64,000 nucleotides of DNA from Phytophthora quininea. Its lineage: Eukaryota; Oomycota; Peronosporomycetes; Peronosporales; Peronosporaceae. The notes under the pieces are model-generated. The model ran no database searches, was not told the origin of the DNA, and saw only the letters and a program-made list of their open reading frames with translations. A program made the position numbers and the translations under genes. Shown here piece after piece: positions 1-9,765 of this stretch. The stretch lies in contig JAAVTG010000132.1 of assembly GCA_011947345.1 (NCBI GenBank), forward strand, positions 29,918 through 93,917, written 5' to 3'. Every line of letters begins with the position of its first letter. Within the stretch, counting starts at the first letter, position 1.

Positions 1-3000
1 ACGGCACTCCCGGGCGTCAGCGAAGACACGCTGAGGGATTTGCTGGACGAATCGCCGGCGTCTGCCTCGGAGCGGACCATCGCTGTCACGGGCAATCAGT
101 TGGCGGACCTGGCGAAGGTCCTCATTCGTGCCCACTCGCACCCGCCGGGCATGATGGATGCTGCGTACTGGCGACGTCTTGACGCTGCTCGCTCCGTTTC
201 TGATGTCGTTGCAGCCACCGCGGACACTCCCTCGCTCGACCAGACGCGGAGGAAGAAGCCGGACGACTGCGTGCGCGTCTGGAGACTGCTCACCTGGCTC
301 AAGTCGCTTCGCACAAGGCCTTGATGAAGGAAACGAATCTTCGGGAGAACGCCGAGGTGTTCGCGCGCCAGGCGACGGCCGAGACTGAAGAGTTAAAGAA
401 GCAGGTGAAGATCGCGACGGAGACTGGGACGGCCTACTATCAGCGAGCTCTTGACGTCCAAGCGTCTCTGGATGTCCACACCGAGAATATGTCCAAGCTC
501 CAAGCTCTTCTGGAGGCCAGCGAAGATTCGGTGCGACGCCTCCGGAAGCAACTAGCTAAGGAGCGCGAAGTCTTCAAAGCATCGCTGTCTGCCAACACCA
601 GTCGAGTCAACAAGTTGGCTCGCCTGCTGTCGCGGCTGGTTGCGGGTGATTCGTCAGACGTCCAGGCGCTCCGGACGAAGGAAGAGGTCCAGGCTGGGCG
701 TATCCAACGTCTTCGCCGAGCCAATGCCATTCTTCGCGAACACGTCAGTCTCCAATCTCTGGACCCTGATACTCTCGTGCTCGCAGTCGAAGGTTCGTTT
801 CCTCCTCGTGGTTCGTCCCCTTTGTCCGACGTATTCATTCTCACCTTTGACGATGTTTCCAGGCATTGCGTCAGGTGACCTCCAGCTCGAGGCTTTGGAC
901 TTGGATCAAGAGACGCTCGACATTCTGGACCAGCTCCGACGGCGAGACGTTGCTGCCGGGTCGTCCACCCCGCTAGAGATGTTGGTCGCGGAGGCTGTTC
1001 ACCACGCTAAGAACCCTGGCAAGCGTCGGCGTCTTCGCCAGTCGGTGAGCGACTGTGACGACGATGAGGAAGAATTCGAAGGCTCGTTCGGAGCGTCTCA
1101 AGCGTCTGTCGGGTCTAACGATGGTCCTCTCTCTTCTGGCGAGGACTCATCGGCTCGCTTCGCTGCTGCGGGGCTTGCAGACGTCCCTGGTGTTTCGAGC
1201 GAGCCTTCGCCTAGCCGTCGCAGGCGTCTGATGAAGCCCAAGCACTGGAAGAAGCGTTCTGACCGCAGTCGCCCTCGCAAGAAGCGTCGCTCATCGTCCG
1301 GCCCAGTCTCCACCACTCCCGCGGTGTCCGCAAGGCAGCTCAGGTCCGGCGCGGAGTCTACTGGGTCGGAAGTCCCGCGTGAATCATCGTCTGGTGATGC
1401 GTCTGCGTCGGGTGGCCCAGCTCCTGGTCCTCAAGCACGCGACGAAGCTTCAAGTCAAGCCGCGTCGTCCGCTGTTCCTCTGTCAGCGTCTGATGCGAGG
1501 GAGGCCACACGTTCTGCCGTATCGTCTCCGCCAGCATCATCAACTGCCCCTCGAGCTTCGGTTCCGCTCAGGACTACTGCCCCTGGGCGTGATCGTCCCT
1601 TACCGACATTCAGCGATCCTCCTTCGTCGAGTGCTCGGCGAGGGTTGCCTCGCCGCCAAGTTGCCGAACGGGGCGAGTTCAAGACATCGCTGTTGGTCGA
1701 GCAGGAAGCTGCGTCTGACTCTGAAGTGCTGGGAGGTGGCGTCGATGATTCGCCAGTCGCTGGTTCACGTTCGGCCGTCGTTGATCTCACCTGTGGAGCC
1801 CTTGATACGGCGTCTGTGGCTGGCTCCGCTGGCCGCGAGTCAAGCGACGGCGAAGCTTCGCCGATTTCCCAAGCTACTTCCGCTGTAGCTCAACCTGCCG
1901 ATCGCTCTCTCGCTGTGCTTTCCTCTGGTGTGGTATTTCGTGGAGCTTTCGCTCCTGGTGGAGTTCCCTCGCGGACGGTTCGACCAGAAGTTTCGCTTTC
2001 GGATGGATCTGCGACGACCCGGCCAGCTCTTCCAACCTCCGCGGCGGGCGATTCTCCGCCCGTTGTTGGTTCGTCTGGATCTCCGCCCCCAACTGCTTCT
2101 GGTGGAGTATTGCTTCCTGCGCCCGCTGGTGGAGTTGTGTCGGGCATTGGTGCCAGCGGAGCTTCGTCTGCAGCTGCCCCGAGTGGTGCTTCGACTGGAG
2201 CAGCCTCCGGCGAGATCCCGGTGGCAGCAACGACGCCTTCGACTCGGTCGACCCGTCGTCGTCCTGGCATGCAGCTCGTAGCTACCTTCGCTCGGGGTGC
2301 TAATCCCCGTGGGGCCACGCCAACAGCTGAATTCCCAGTGCCGCCGCCTGGTCCTCGCCCAATGATTCCCGCGCAGGCGAAGTTTCCTTCGGCTCTGCTT
2401 CCTTTCGTGGATCTGGAGTTTGACAAGCCCGCGGCCGATCGCTGCTGGAGCCGGACTTTGTGCTCGCGCCTGCCGACGCCGATCGCGGCAAACGCGATCG
2501 CCCCTTGTTCTCCGGAAGGCATCAACGCCTTCGCTAACTTTCGGGACCCGGTCCACCCCTACCAGGCATTGCTCAGGCTCCTTCCAGACCGTGCAAGCGT
2601 TTTCGACAGTCTCCAGCACGACCTCAACCAAGCCATCTCACGTCGAGCGCCGATTCCGTTGCGGTATTTTCACTTGTGGCGGAGTCTGCGTGGCGTCGAT
2701 GCGCAGGGCGATCTGGGGTTCGCTCTGTGGGAACGTCACCACTGGATTCCCCAAGCATGCGTCGAGAATGGCCTGCGAGCCTATGCCAGCAATCCGAGCC
2801 ACGATCCCAGCGTGCTTCACAACCGGACCGACGCTTGGGTCAGATACTTCGCGGCGCGGAAGAAGCGGGCCGACAACCTTCGTGTCCACGTGAAGCGGAC
2901 TTTCTGGAGCGACTGGCTGCTTGGAGATCAGGAGAAGCCACAGGAGGAGCGAGTGCTCGTTCCCGAGTTGATCTTCGAGCCATCCGTGCCGGTGATGTCG

Positions 3001-3402
3001 ATGGAAAACCTCTCGTGGTTGCCTGGAAGTGATGATTGGGTCAGCGAAGTTTCGGCGTTGGACCGCGACCAGCCTTGGCGTGACTGCTGGATGACTCGGC
3101 CGGAGATTCACCCGTTCAACACCATCTTCCTCCCGTGCAACCCGACCGTGTATGTCTTCGTTCCACACGGATCTACTCCAGCGACGGTCGGCGAGCAGAT
3201 CGACATCGATCCCGAGGTCTTGCCAAGTGAAGTCGCCGCCAACTGGGACCACGACTTCGCCGACATCCGCGTCGCTCGGGCTCAGCGAGCTGGTACCATC
3301 GTTGCCTCGGGTGAGGAGAGAGGTGGCGATGGCGAAGGTTCAGCGTCTGGGGACTTGTCGCTGCTCGCTTCCGCCGCGGCGTCGTCATCAGGGTGGTCGT
3401 AA
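1..3402 (+). CDS. Large antisense gene inside Gypsy-1: coiled-coil N-terminus, Ser/Pro-rich middle, conserved-looking C-terminus; function unknown
   Basis: Runs opposite to pol in the region where the element's 3' part should lie. Visible coding parts are 1-792 and 863-3402, joined across an apparent 70-bp GT-AG intron; the start is off the window. One C lost near 240-241 breaks the frame between the first 240 bases and the next part. N-terminal 260 residues: heptad-rich coiled coil (AEEEAGRLRARLETAHLAQV..., then QLAKEREVFKASL). Next comes a basic KRRRL/KKRRS segment (putative nuclear signals) and about 400 residues of Ser/Ala/Pro/Gly low complexity. The C-terminal 270 residues are globular and Trp-rich (FHLWRSLRG, LWERHHWIPQ, RTFWSDWLLG). 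No family recognised. GAANNTTC palindromes shared with gag-pol link it to the element. The long in-frame reading upstream of 863 in the C-terminal frame is probably chance. Confidence 0.7.
793..862 (+). other. Putative 70-bp intron of the antisense gene
   Basis: Starts GTTCGT and ends TTTCCAG. Removing it joins ...LAVEG to IASGDLQLEALDLD in frame (GAA G|GC ATT). The size matches the 55-70 bp introns of the LRR genes in this window. Without splicing the upstream frame ends at 878. The donor is GTTCGT rather than the commoner GTACGT/GTAAGT. Confidence 0.6.
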
Positions 3403-3633
3403 CTTCGCTCGCCGTTCAGCAGAGTCCGTGGTCTTTTCTCCAGCGCGCACATGCGGTAAACGATCGCTCGTAGTGTTCTCTTGGTTGCGCTCTGGCAGCT
3501 TGTTTGTCCGTTTTCCTTGATCGTTGAATTTACGTAGTCATATATAACATGCATCTTTCGGTTGCAGTAGCTTCTTTCGTCTGCTGTTGTAGGCTGCACC
3601 GCCCCACAGACAGATCATCATTTGGCGAGGCTT
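3403..3633. other. Spacer between convergent pol and antisense gene
   Basis: 231 bases, with no reading frame that continues either neighbour. It includes an AT-rich patch (catatataacatgc, about 3539-3552). No LTR-like ends were found here, which is why the antisense gene is assigned to the element rather than to flanking DNA. Confidence 0.6.
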
Positions 3634-4914
3634 CTATTCCTCGTCCGCAACTTGGACCATCTCCAGCCGCTGGTCACACTTCTTCCTGCGAAGATAGTCG
3701 TAGAGGAGGCCGCCACAGGACAGGTTCGTTACCGGCTCCCACGAAGGTTCGTCATATCCGGCCCATTTTACCTTGAATTCCCGCACAGGCCTAGCTGTAC
3801 TTGGCGACACCGGTAGTCGGTCATCTAGAATTGCTTCAACTTCGAAGCGATCGTTCGTCTGGTCTGGTTCCCAACTGTCCTCCGGTAGTAACTCCTCATC
3901 AAAGTCCAGGCGATTGTCCTCTGTCATTTCCGGGGCCAAGCGAACCTTCGGCCGGTCACCATACTCTTGTACCGGCTTCAGCCGTGAGACGTGCACAATC
4001 GGGTAGAATCTGTATCCGCGGCGGTCGGGCAACTCTAGCTCGTACGCGAACTCTTCGACCTTCGCCTTGATGCGGAACGGGCCGTGCCAGAGATGAGCAA
4101 GCTTCTTGGTCAATCCTGGTTTTACTCGCTCCATATAGAGCCACGCACGACTTCCGACTTCGAACAGAGGCTTCGCTCGGGGCTGCCCCGTCCTGTCCTC
4201 ATTCACCCGGTCCAGTGCGGAGTTGGGCGAAGGTTCGTTGCCTACCGCGGGCGGTACAGATGCCTTCTCTTGTCGACTCATCGCTTCGTTGTGCCTATCG
4301 GATCGCGCGCGCTTTTCCTTCGCTTGATACTCTTTGGCCATCTCTAGCGCTATGCCCTGCTGCCGATTAATCTCTCTCCTCCATGCCGAGCTGTCAGTTT
4401 GCGTCGCGAATCCTCGTTTCACGGAAGAGGTCATCGCCCTGAGGGTAGTCCGAGCATCCCATCCATGGACGAGGTAAAACGGTGTCTCCTTACGTGTGGA
4501 GTCCACGGAATTGTTGATCGCAAATATCAGTCGTTCGACGAGTTCGTCCCAGTCCTGCTGTAACGGGTCTTCCACATAAACCTTCACCGACGCCATGACT
4601 GACTTCACCGACCTCTCTTGCTGACCGTTAGCTTGCGGACGATAGCTCAACGTTGCCCGGGAGCGAGACTGCATCATTTCCGCGAAAGTCTGAAATACTT
4701 CACTCATGAACCGTGGGTCACGGTCGTGTCGAATCATCGTTGGGGCTCCAAACCTTCGGTAGACACATTCCTCGAATGCTTGGGCTACTTTGATCGCCGA
4801 AGTATCGCTCATGGCTTTGGCGATGACGTACCCTGTGAACGAACACTGGAATAACAGTAGCGCGGTATTCCCGCGACGACTCTTCGGTAGAGGGATCACG
4901 AAGTCCATCGACAC
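3634..4914 (-). CDS. pol: Gypsy-1 integrase core and chromodomain
   Basis: Inserts the cDNA into the genome. The catalytic triad is visible as MDFVIPLPKS (Asp, near 4905), RHDRDPRF (Asp, near 4720) and GQQERSVKSV (Glu, near 4615). The GPF/Y-like module WHGPFRIKAKVEEFAYELELP follows near 4070. The C-terminus carries a chromodomain: FEVEAILDDR, REFKVKWAGYDEPSWEPVTNL and a final helix (about 3690-3860). Chromodomains in Gypsy integrases are known to guide insertion towards particular chromatin. The stop is at 3634, and only 231 bases separate it from the end of the convergent plus-strand gene. Confidence 0.92.
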   Translation of the reverse strand: MSMDFVIPLPKSRRGNTALLLFQCSFTGYVIAKAMSDTSAIKVAQAFEECVYRRFGAPTMIRHDRDPRFMSEVFQTFAEMMQSRSRATLSYRPQANGQQERSVKSVMASVKVYVEDPLQQDWDELVERLIFAINNSVDSTRKETPFYLVHGWDARTTLRAMTSSVKRGFATQTDSSAWRREINRQQGIALEMAKEYQAKEKRARSDRHNEAMSRQEKASVPPAVGNEPSPNSALDRVNEDRTGQPRAKPLFEVGSRAWLYMERVKPGLTKKLAHLWHGPFRIKAKVEEFAYELELPDRRGYRFYPIVHVSRLKPVQEYGDRPKVRLAPEMTEDNRLDFDEELLPEDSWEPDQTNDRFEVEAILDDRLPVSPSTARPVREFKVKWAGYDEPSWEPVTNLSCGGLLYDYLRRKKCDQRLEMVQVADEE

Positions 4915-6731
4915 TAACTGAAAAGGATGGTCGGCCAGGATATTGCCAGGGAGTATCCCCTAAGCTGTGGACGACTCTTGCTCGTATTACAATCAGGGCA
5001 TGACCTCACGTGTTTCTCCACCTCGGTGTACAGTCCATTCCAGTAGTAGTCCATCCTGACGCGCAGATACGTTCGTATCACGCCTTGGTGCCCACCTTCC
5101 AATGAATCATGGCAATTCTGCAACACTTCTTGAATCATCGTTGTCGGCACTACTAGTCGCATTCGTACATTCTCATCCTCCTCGCGGCCTCGGCGACGGT
5201 TCATTCCCACGTAGTATAACACATCGTCTTCCGTCAGAACGAACTTGTCCGCCCATTTCCACGCTTCTTTAGCTTCTTTATAGCTGAGGTGTTCCAAATT
5301 CCCTTTTAGCACCGCCTTGATGTTCGCCCATCGTGTTTCCTCGTTCTGGGCTTGCGCGATTCTCTTCCGACGTTCACACTGAACTTCGATCGGATCAACG
5401 TCCTCTGCCGATGTCCCAGTAGGCGATGTTTCGTTTGGCGAAGGTTCGTTCGCGGCGGGATCCGGATTTGGACCTTCGCGAGTTGTCTCACCTTCATGGC
5501 TGTCCGTCGGAGTCTCTCCTGATGGTAAGGTCGACGGTTCGTCGGTAAACCGCACGCGTCTGACTTGGTCCCTCGCCTGCCGGCGGGTCATAACAGAAAT
5601 ATTGCCTTGGTTCGGTTCTACGAAGCTGTCGAACGTCTTCTTGTGCGCCCGGTCGTCCAGCGCGTCATTTCGAGCAAATTCGGCCTGCTCACGATTGTTC
5701 AGCTCCTCTTTATCTCGCATGGGCTCGTAAATGACTTGCTGGATGCGGTTTAGTTCTCGTAGTTCCGTTTTCCTTGCTGGGTCTTGCACTTGTCTGGGAC
5801 TTCTTAACTCCAAGGTTTCGCTCGCCAATGAGTCGGCGGCGGCGTTGTACTTCCGCATTATGTGCAGGTATTTGGTGCTCCGAAGCTTCGCTGTCAGTTC
5901 CTTATGCCGGTTCAGCTGCAGTTGCAGCGCTTCCTTCCGACATGCGATCACCCCTAGGGATTGCTGGATTGCAAGCCTCGAGTCGCCGACGATGATTAAA
6001 TCGTCGGCTCCAAGTTTAATCGCTGCTTGGACGCCATTATTCATTCCTGTGTACTCAGCGATGTTTACAGTGGTCGACTCGAGGAACGCACTCGCAGCGA
6101 TCGCTATCTCCCAAGTCGGTAGTCTCCACAGAATCCACGAACAGCTTCCGTAGCCGCCATACTTCTCTGTCTTCGCCGAGCCGTCGAACGAGAGTACGAG
6201 GCCTTCGTAGTCCTTAGGCAGGCGGGCGTACAGCAGCATGGGGTCAATCCGAACCGTCGCTGAGCCTTTGGAGGGCGGTGCTAGTGGTGCTAGCGAGTCT
6301 TCGAGGTCCACAAAGCTCGTTACGGTTGCTTGGAGAAGCTTCGCGAAGTCCGTGTCCTTCTCCGGCACCCTTTGAACGATCAAATGCCATGGCGACAGGA
6401 GGACTGCGAACTGCAGCGCGCGACCGAACAGCGATTTGGACTTAAATACCCACTCAAGCGTCGAAAACCGCGTGTACACTCGTAATGTCTTGCCAGCAAG
6501 CATCGTATGGCACCCCTTTAGAAGTAACAGAAGCGCCAGCACCTCCTTCTCTGCGGGATGATAGTTCATCTCCGACTCCTTGAGTACCCGGCCGCGGAAC
6601 AGCACTGGGTGAAGTTTCGCTTCGTGCTCCTGCAGGAGGGTCGTACTCAGCGCCCACTCGTTTGCGAACAGCATGACGTGAATTTCCTTTCCGCGATCGA
6701 AATGACGAAGTATTGGTGCGTCAGCGATCAT
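4914..6731 (-). CDS. pol: Gypsy-1 degenerate RNase H, second RNase H, and integrase zinc-binding domain
   Basis: The first 120 residues align with a Gypsy RNase H but lack two catalytic acids: TDAS is replaced by LFAN and the VTDH box by VYTR, while the Glu in AEKEVLA remains. About 60 residues later a second RNase H appears with all four acids: SFDGSAK (near 6180), NIAEYTGMNNGV (near 6050), VGDSRLAIQ (near 5980) and a late Asp in NAAADSLA (near 5830). A long charged linker (5350-5750) leads to the HHCC zinc finger of integrase (CHDSLEGGH near 5110; CPDC near 4990). The frame ends at 4914; adding one C to the GGG at 4949-4951 (plus) restores continuity into the integrase core. Confidence 0.88.
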   Translation of the reverse strand: MIADAPILRHFDRGKEIHVMLFANEWALSTTLLQEHEAKLHPVLFRGRVLKESEMNYHPAEKEVLALLLLLKGCHTMLAGKTLRVYTRFSTLEWVFKSKSLFGRALQFAVLLSPWHLIVQRVPEKDTDFAKLLQATVTSFVDLEDSLAPLAPPSKGSATVRIDPMLLYARLPKDYEGLVLSFDGSAKTEKYGGYGSCSWILWRLPTWEIAIAASAFLESTTVNIAEYTGMNNGVQAAIKLGADDLIIVGDSRLAIQQSLGVIACRKEALQLQLNRHKELTAKLRSTKYLHIMRKYNAAADSLASETLELRSPRQVQDPARKTELRELNRIQQVIYEPMRDKEELNNREQAEFARNDALDDRAHKKTFDSFVEPNQGNISVMTRRQARDQVRRVRFTDEPSTLPSGETPTDSHEGETTREGPNPDPAANEPSPNETSPTGTSAEDVDPIEVQCERRKRIAQAQNEETRWANIKAVLKGNLEHLSYKEAKEAWKWADKFVLTEDDVLYYVGMNRRRGREEDENVRMRLVVPTTMIQEVLQNCHDSLEGGHQGVIRTYLRVRMDYYWNGLYTEVEKHVRSCPDCNTSKSRPQLRGYSLAISWPTILFS

Positions 6732-8947
6732 CTGTTGAAGCTTCGCGAAGGCTGCCCTGGCCTTGGTGAGGTCACCCCGTCCGCGAAGTCGCGGTCAGTG
6801 AGCTGGTAAAGCGTGGCCCCGTACACGGCAAAATCTTGGATAAAGCGACTATAGTAGTTCAGCGCACCAAGAAATGCCTGCATCCCTTTCTTGGTCGACG
6901 GGAACGACAGTTCCGATATGGCTCGAGTCTTCTTAGTGTCCGCTTGGATGCCGCCGATCGAAACTTCGTGTGACAGGAAGTTAACCTTGGGCTGCATGAA
7001 AACACTCTTCGTGAAACTAACACTGATTCGGCACTCCTCAAACCGGGCCAGTAATCGGTCTAACGTCGCCAAGCAGTCATCGAATGTTTCGTCGCCGAAG
7101 CAGATGTCGTCTACAAACGATCGCCGCTCGAATACCGGTGTGAACGACGATTTGTCGATTTCGCCGGTTGAGAACATGTCGGCCTCCGGACTATTGATGA
7201 ACTCCTGGAGCGGGTCGTGGGCTTCCGAAGCTTCCCTGTCAGCATCGAACTTCGTCATGGGGCCTTGCGTTGGTCTTGCGCCGCCCAACGAACGTTCGTA
7301 CGCCTCTCGGCGAAGCTCTGCGGTTTGCGATTCTGCGTCTTTCATCTGTCCGGCGAACTTTCGCCAGCCTCCTTTCGGCTGAACAAACCCCCACAGAGCG
7401 TTGTCGATCATGCGTTGGTAGATCATGGGGGCGTTTTTCAGTCCGAAGGGCATTCTGAGCCACTCAAAGTGGCCGAGCGCACACACAAAGGCGGAGATTT
7501 TTCGCGCGCGAAGCGTCATTACCACGGCCCAGAAACCGCTTGCCGCGTCGAGAGAGCAAAACCAGAGGTACCCTTCCAATTCGGTAAGCAGATCGTCGAC
7601 CAGAGGCATCGCGTACTCCATGATCGCGGTGATTGCATTCACCATCTTGTAATCAATGCACAGGCGAATGTCGCGACCGTTCTTCTTCATCACAATGACG
7701 ATCGGCGACGCCCATGGACTGTCCGAAAAAGCAATGAGCCCGGCCTTGAGAAGGCCTTTCAGTAGCTCGTAGAGCTTCTGCAGGTGGCGAATCGGTATGC
7801 GTCGAGCACGCTGTTTGATAGGTGTGTGTCCTTGCACATCGATATCGCACACCACCCCATACGCTGGTGGAGGCAGCGCATTCCCGCTCGAGATCATGAT
7901 TTCTTCATGGAGCTTTAGAACCTGCACCAGCCGTTCTTGTTGTTCGTTCGTCATGGCAGCATTTTGTACGTTTGGGGCGGAATAGTCCAGCGCACTGGGC
8001 GAAACTTTGCTGAGGTCCGGTAGGAACGCTAACTCATGAGCGTAGTCTTCCAAGCCGACTTCATTGGCCGGGTGTTCAAACTCTCCCGCATCAACCGTCG
8101 CCGGGCTCTCTGCGGCCTCGGCGGCCACGACGCTCATCGCTGACAAGAAGGCACGATCTAGCTTCGACATCGCCACCTCTACAGGCTCAGCGATGTCGCC
8201 TTGAACAACCGCGTCCGGCTCTTCGACGTCGGTGAAGGGCAACCCCTCATTCTGAGCGGCAGGCGAAGGTTCGCTCGAGGACTGCGACCTTCTGCAGGAT
8301 TGATTGGTCCGCCTGCCGACGTCACCTTGTCGACGCACGTGGTGGGCGTCGCTAGCCCCTTTACTAGCTTTCGCCATCGGGCTGATCGTATATACGTCTC
8401 CATCGTTATCCTTGTCACTTCCTGGGCGAGGGTCCTCCTTCGGTTGTACGCTGGATGATGGCGCGCTCGCTTCGCTTGTTGACGCGTTAACTAACTCCCA
8501 CCGTTCCGCACATGTCAGCTTGCGGCGCGCACGGGTCGATAAATCATCGCTCGGCCGTGGAAGTATTTCCGTAGGTCGGGCATACTCTGGAAGCGGGACC
8601 GCCGGTGGTTGTGTCTCCAGCCACTGTGCGTAGATCTCGTATTCGCGATCGAGGAGGTGTCGATCTCGAACTCCGTCGTACGCCAGCACCTGCCAGTCCT
8701 GGTACTTGCGCGAGGTCGGACGAACGTACCCTTCTTCTCGGGGAAGATCCCCATGGGGAACCCATTTCACAAACGTCATGTGGGCCGGACAAGTGACGGC
8801 CACCGCGCTCACATTGCTCAAGCGAAGCTTCGCTGGCTCCCCCGACGATTCATGAGGACTGTGGGCACGATTTTCGACGTTCGCCGGACCCACAGCATAT
8901 GCGTTTCTGACGGCGGGCGGTTCCTTTGTAGCCGGAACTCGGTCCAC
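6728..8947 (-). CDS. pol: Gypsy-1 reverse transcriptase
   Basis: Copies element RNA into cDNA in the particle. After a variable linker (8100-8900) with EPSP-type repeats, the RT fingers and palm are clear: SPWASPIVIVMKKNG and LCIDYKMVNAIT (about 7650-7740), the first catalytic Asp in CSLDAASGFW (about 7530), LPFGL-like MPFGLKNAP (about 7430), and the FVDD box at 7106-7117. The thumb/connection FLGALNYYSRFI follows near 6850. An unusual insertion of about 90 residues with charged, Gln-rich sequence lies between MPFGL and FVDD (7140-7390). The frame stops at 6728, but one G added to the CCCC at 6775-6778 gives a continuous join to the next open frame. Confidence 0.9.
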   Translation of the reverse strand: MDRVPATKEPPAVRNAYAVGPANVENRAHSPHESSGEPAKLRLSNVSAVAVTCPAHMTFVKWVPHGDLPREEGYVRPTSRKYQDWQVLAYDGVRDRHLLDREYEIYAQWLETQPPAVPLPEYARPTEILPRPSDDLSTRARRKLTCAERWELVNASTSEASAPSSSVQPKEDPRPGSDKDNDGDVYTISPMAKASKGASDAHHVRRQGDVGRRTNQSCRRSQSSSEPSPAAQNEGLPFTDVEEPDAVVQGDIAEPVEVAMSKLDRAFLSAMSVVAAEAAESPATVDAGEFEHPANEVGLEDYAHELAFLPDLSKVSPSALDYSAPNVQNAAMTNEQQERLVQVLKLHEEIMISSGNALPPPAYGVVCDIDVQGHTPIKQRARRIPIRHLQKLYELLKGLLKAGLIAFSDSPWASPIVIVMKKNGRDIRLCIDYKMVNAITAIMEYAMPLVDDLLTELEGYLWFCSLDAASGFWAVVMTLRARKISAFVCALGHFEWLRMPFGLKNAPMIYQRMIDNALWGFVQPKGGWRKFAGQMKDAESQTAELRREAYERSLGGARPTQGPMTKFDADREASEAHDPLQEFINSPEADMFSTGEIDKSSFTPVFERRSFVDDICFGDETFDDCLATLDRLLARFEECRISVSFTKSVFMQPKVNFLSHEVSIGGIQADTKKTRAISELSFPSTKKGMQAFLGALNYYSRFIQDFAVYGATLYQLTDRDFADGVTSPRPGQPSRSFNR

Positions 8948-9755
8948 TCGCCTGCGTCAATATGTTTAGGTTCCGACGGTCCTCCGTCGACGTGATTCCT
9001 CCCGATCGGGGCATCCTCCGTCCTTTTAGACTTAATAAGAGGAATCATCATTTCTCCCGGAAGCTTCGCCGTGGACTGGAACAGATCCAAACGGACCCCA
9101 GCAGGTATCATGAAGTCCATACCCAGGACGATATCCACTCCCGCACTGTGGTCCATCACCCACATCTCGAACTCGTAGACCATCTCCCAGCCCAGCGTCA
9201 CCTTCACTGCTGACCGACGTGTCGTTGTTACTGTACCTTTGTTTATTCCTTGCACGTCGATCGACCGCCCGTGATCCCGGAGGTACCGCAGGCGAATCTT
9301 CTTGGCGAAACCTGTCGAGATGACGCTGACGTTCGCCCCGGTATCGAGGAGAATCGTTGTTCGGTGGTCGTTGATCGCTCCATGTACTAGCGCCCGCATT
9401 CGGATCCTCTGGTCGTAGCGCTGCGACGACCACCACCCCAGTCGCTCTCCTTCCAAGAGCCGCATCACCTTGGGACGGGATCTCAAGGTCATCAACTGCG
9501 TTCCGCACACCATACTGGCGACCGCAGCGTCGCTCACAGGCTCCTTACTTCCTCCGTCGTTTCTGCGCTCAATATCACTGTCGGGGAAGCTTGCGCTTCT
9601 GTCACATCCGGGCCTCGTCGTTCTCACACTTCCAATTTCATCACTTAGCCATTTGTCGACCCCGACGAACGCATATATACAGTCCGCGTTCAGCGATGGT
9701 TCGACCAACTGTGGCAGCCCGTTAGGGCCCAACCCAGTCATTGTTGGCGAGCTGC
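8818..9755 (-). CDS. pol: Gypsy-1 aspartic protease (first part of pol)
   Basis: Retroviral-type aspartic protease that would cut the Gag-Pol polyprotein. The active-site motif LLDTGANVSVI is near 9320-9355, followed by a typical beta-rich body (KVTLGWEMVYEFEMWVMDH, then VDIVLGMDFM, the second conserved ILG-like motif). It is read in the -1 frame relative to gag, beginning at the frameshift site; no start codon is needed. The frame closes at 8818, but the coherent protein leaves it around 8918-8922, where one added C in the CGCCCGCC stretch connects it to the RT frame. The last 35 codons to 8818 are therefore probably out of frame. Confidence 0.85.
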
Positions 9756-9765
9756 TTAGTTTAAA
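9715..9765 (-). promoter_or_regulatory. Candidate programmed -1 ribosomal frameshift signal between gag and pol
   Basis: On the minus strand the gag frame reads CAT TTA AAC TAA, so the heptamer T TTA AAC (9765-9759) has the canonical X XXY YYZ phasing, with the gag stop as the next codon. A slip of -1 continues as CTA AGC AGC..., which is exactly the protease frame. Four bases downstream, CAGCTCG (9754-9748) can pair with CGGGCTG (9721-9715), seven pairs including one G-U. CCAAC/GTTGG (9747-9743/9733-9729) can pair inside it. The heptamer type is known from animal viruses and many retroelements; use here is inferred. Confidence 0.7.

Noticed and set aside
640..862. The upstream part of the 920-codon plus frame as true coding sequence
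   Set aside because: It overlaps the well-supported coiled-coil frame 321-792, has no coherent composition, and the splice 792/863 gives a better protein.
1840..2631. Long minus-strand open frames opposite the antisense gene
   Set aside because: They mirror its Ser/Pro/Ala-rich codons; no domains, and typical shadow composition.
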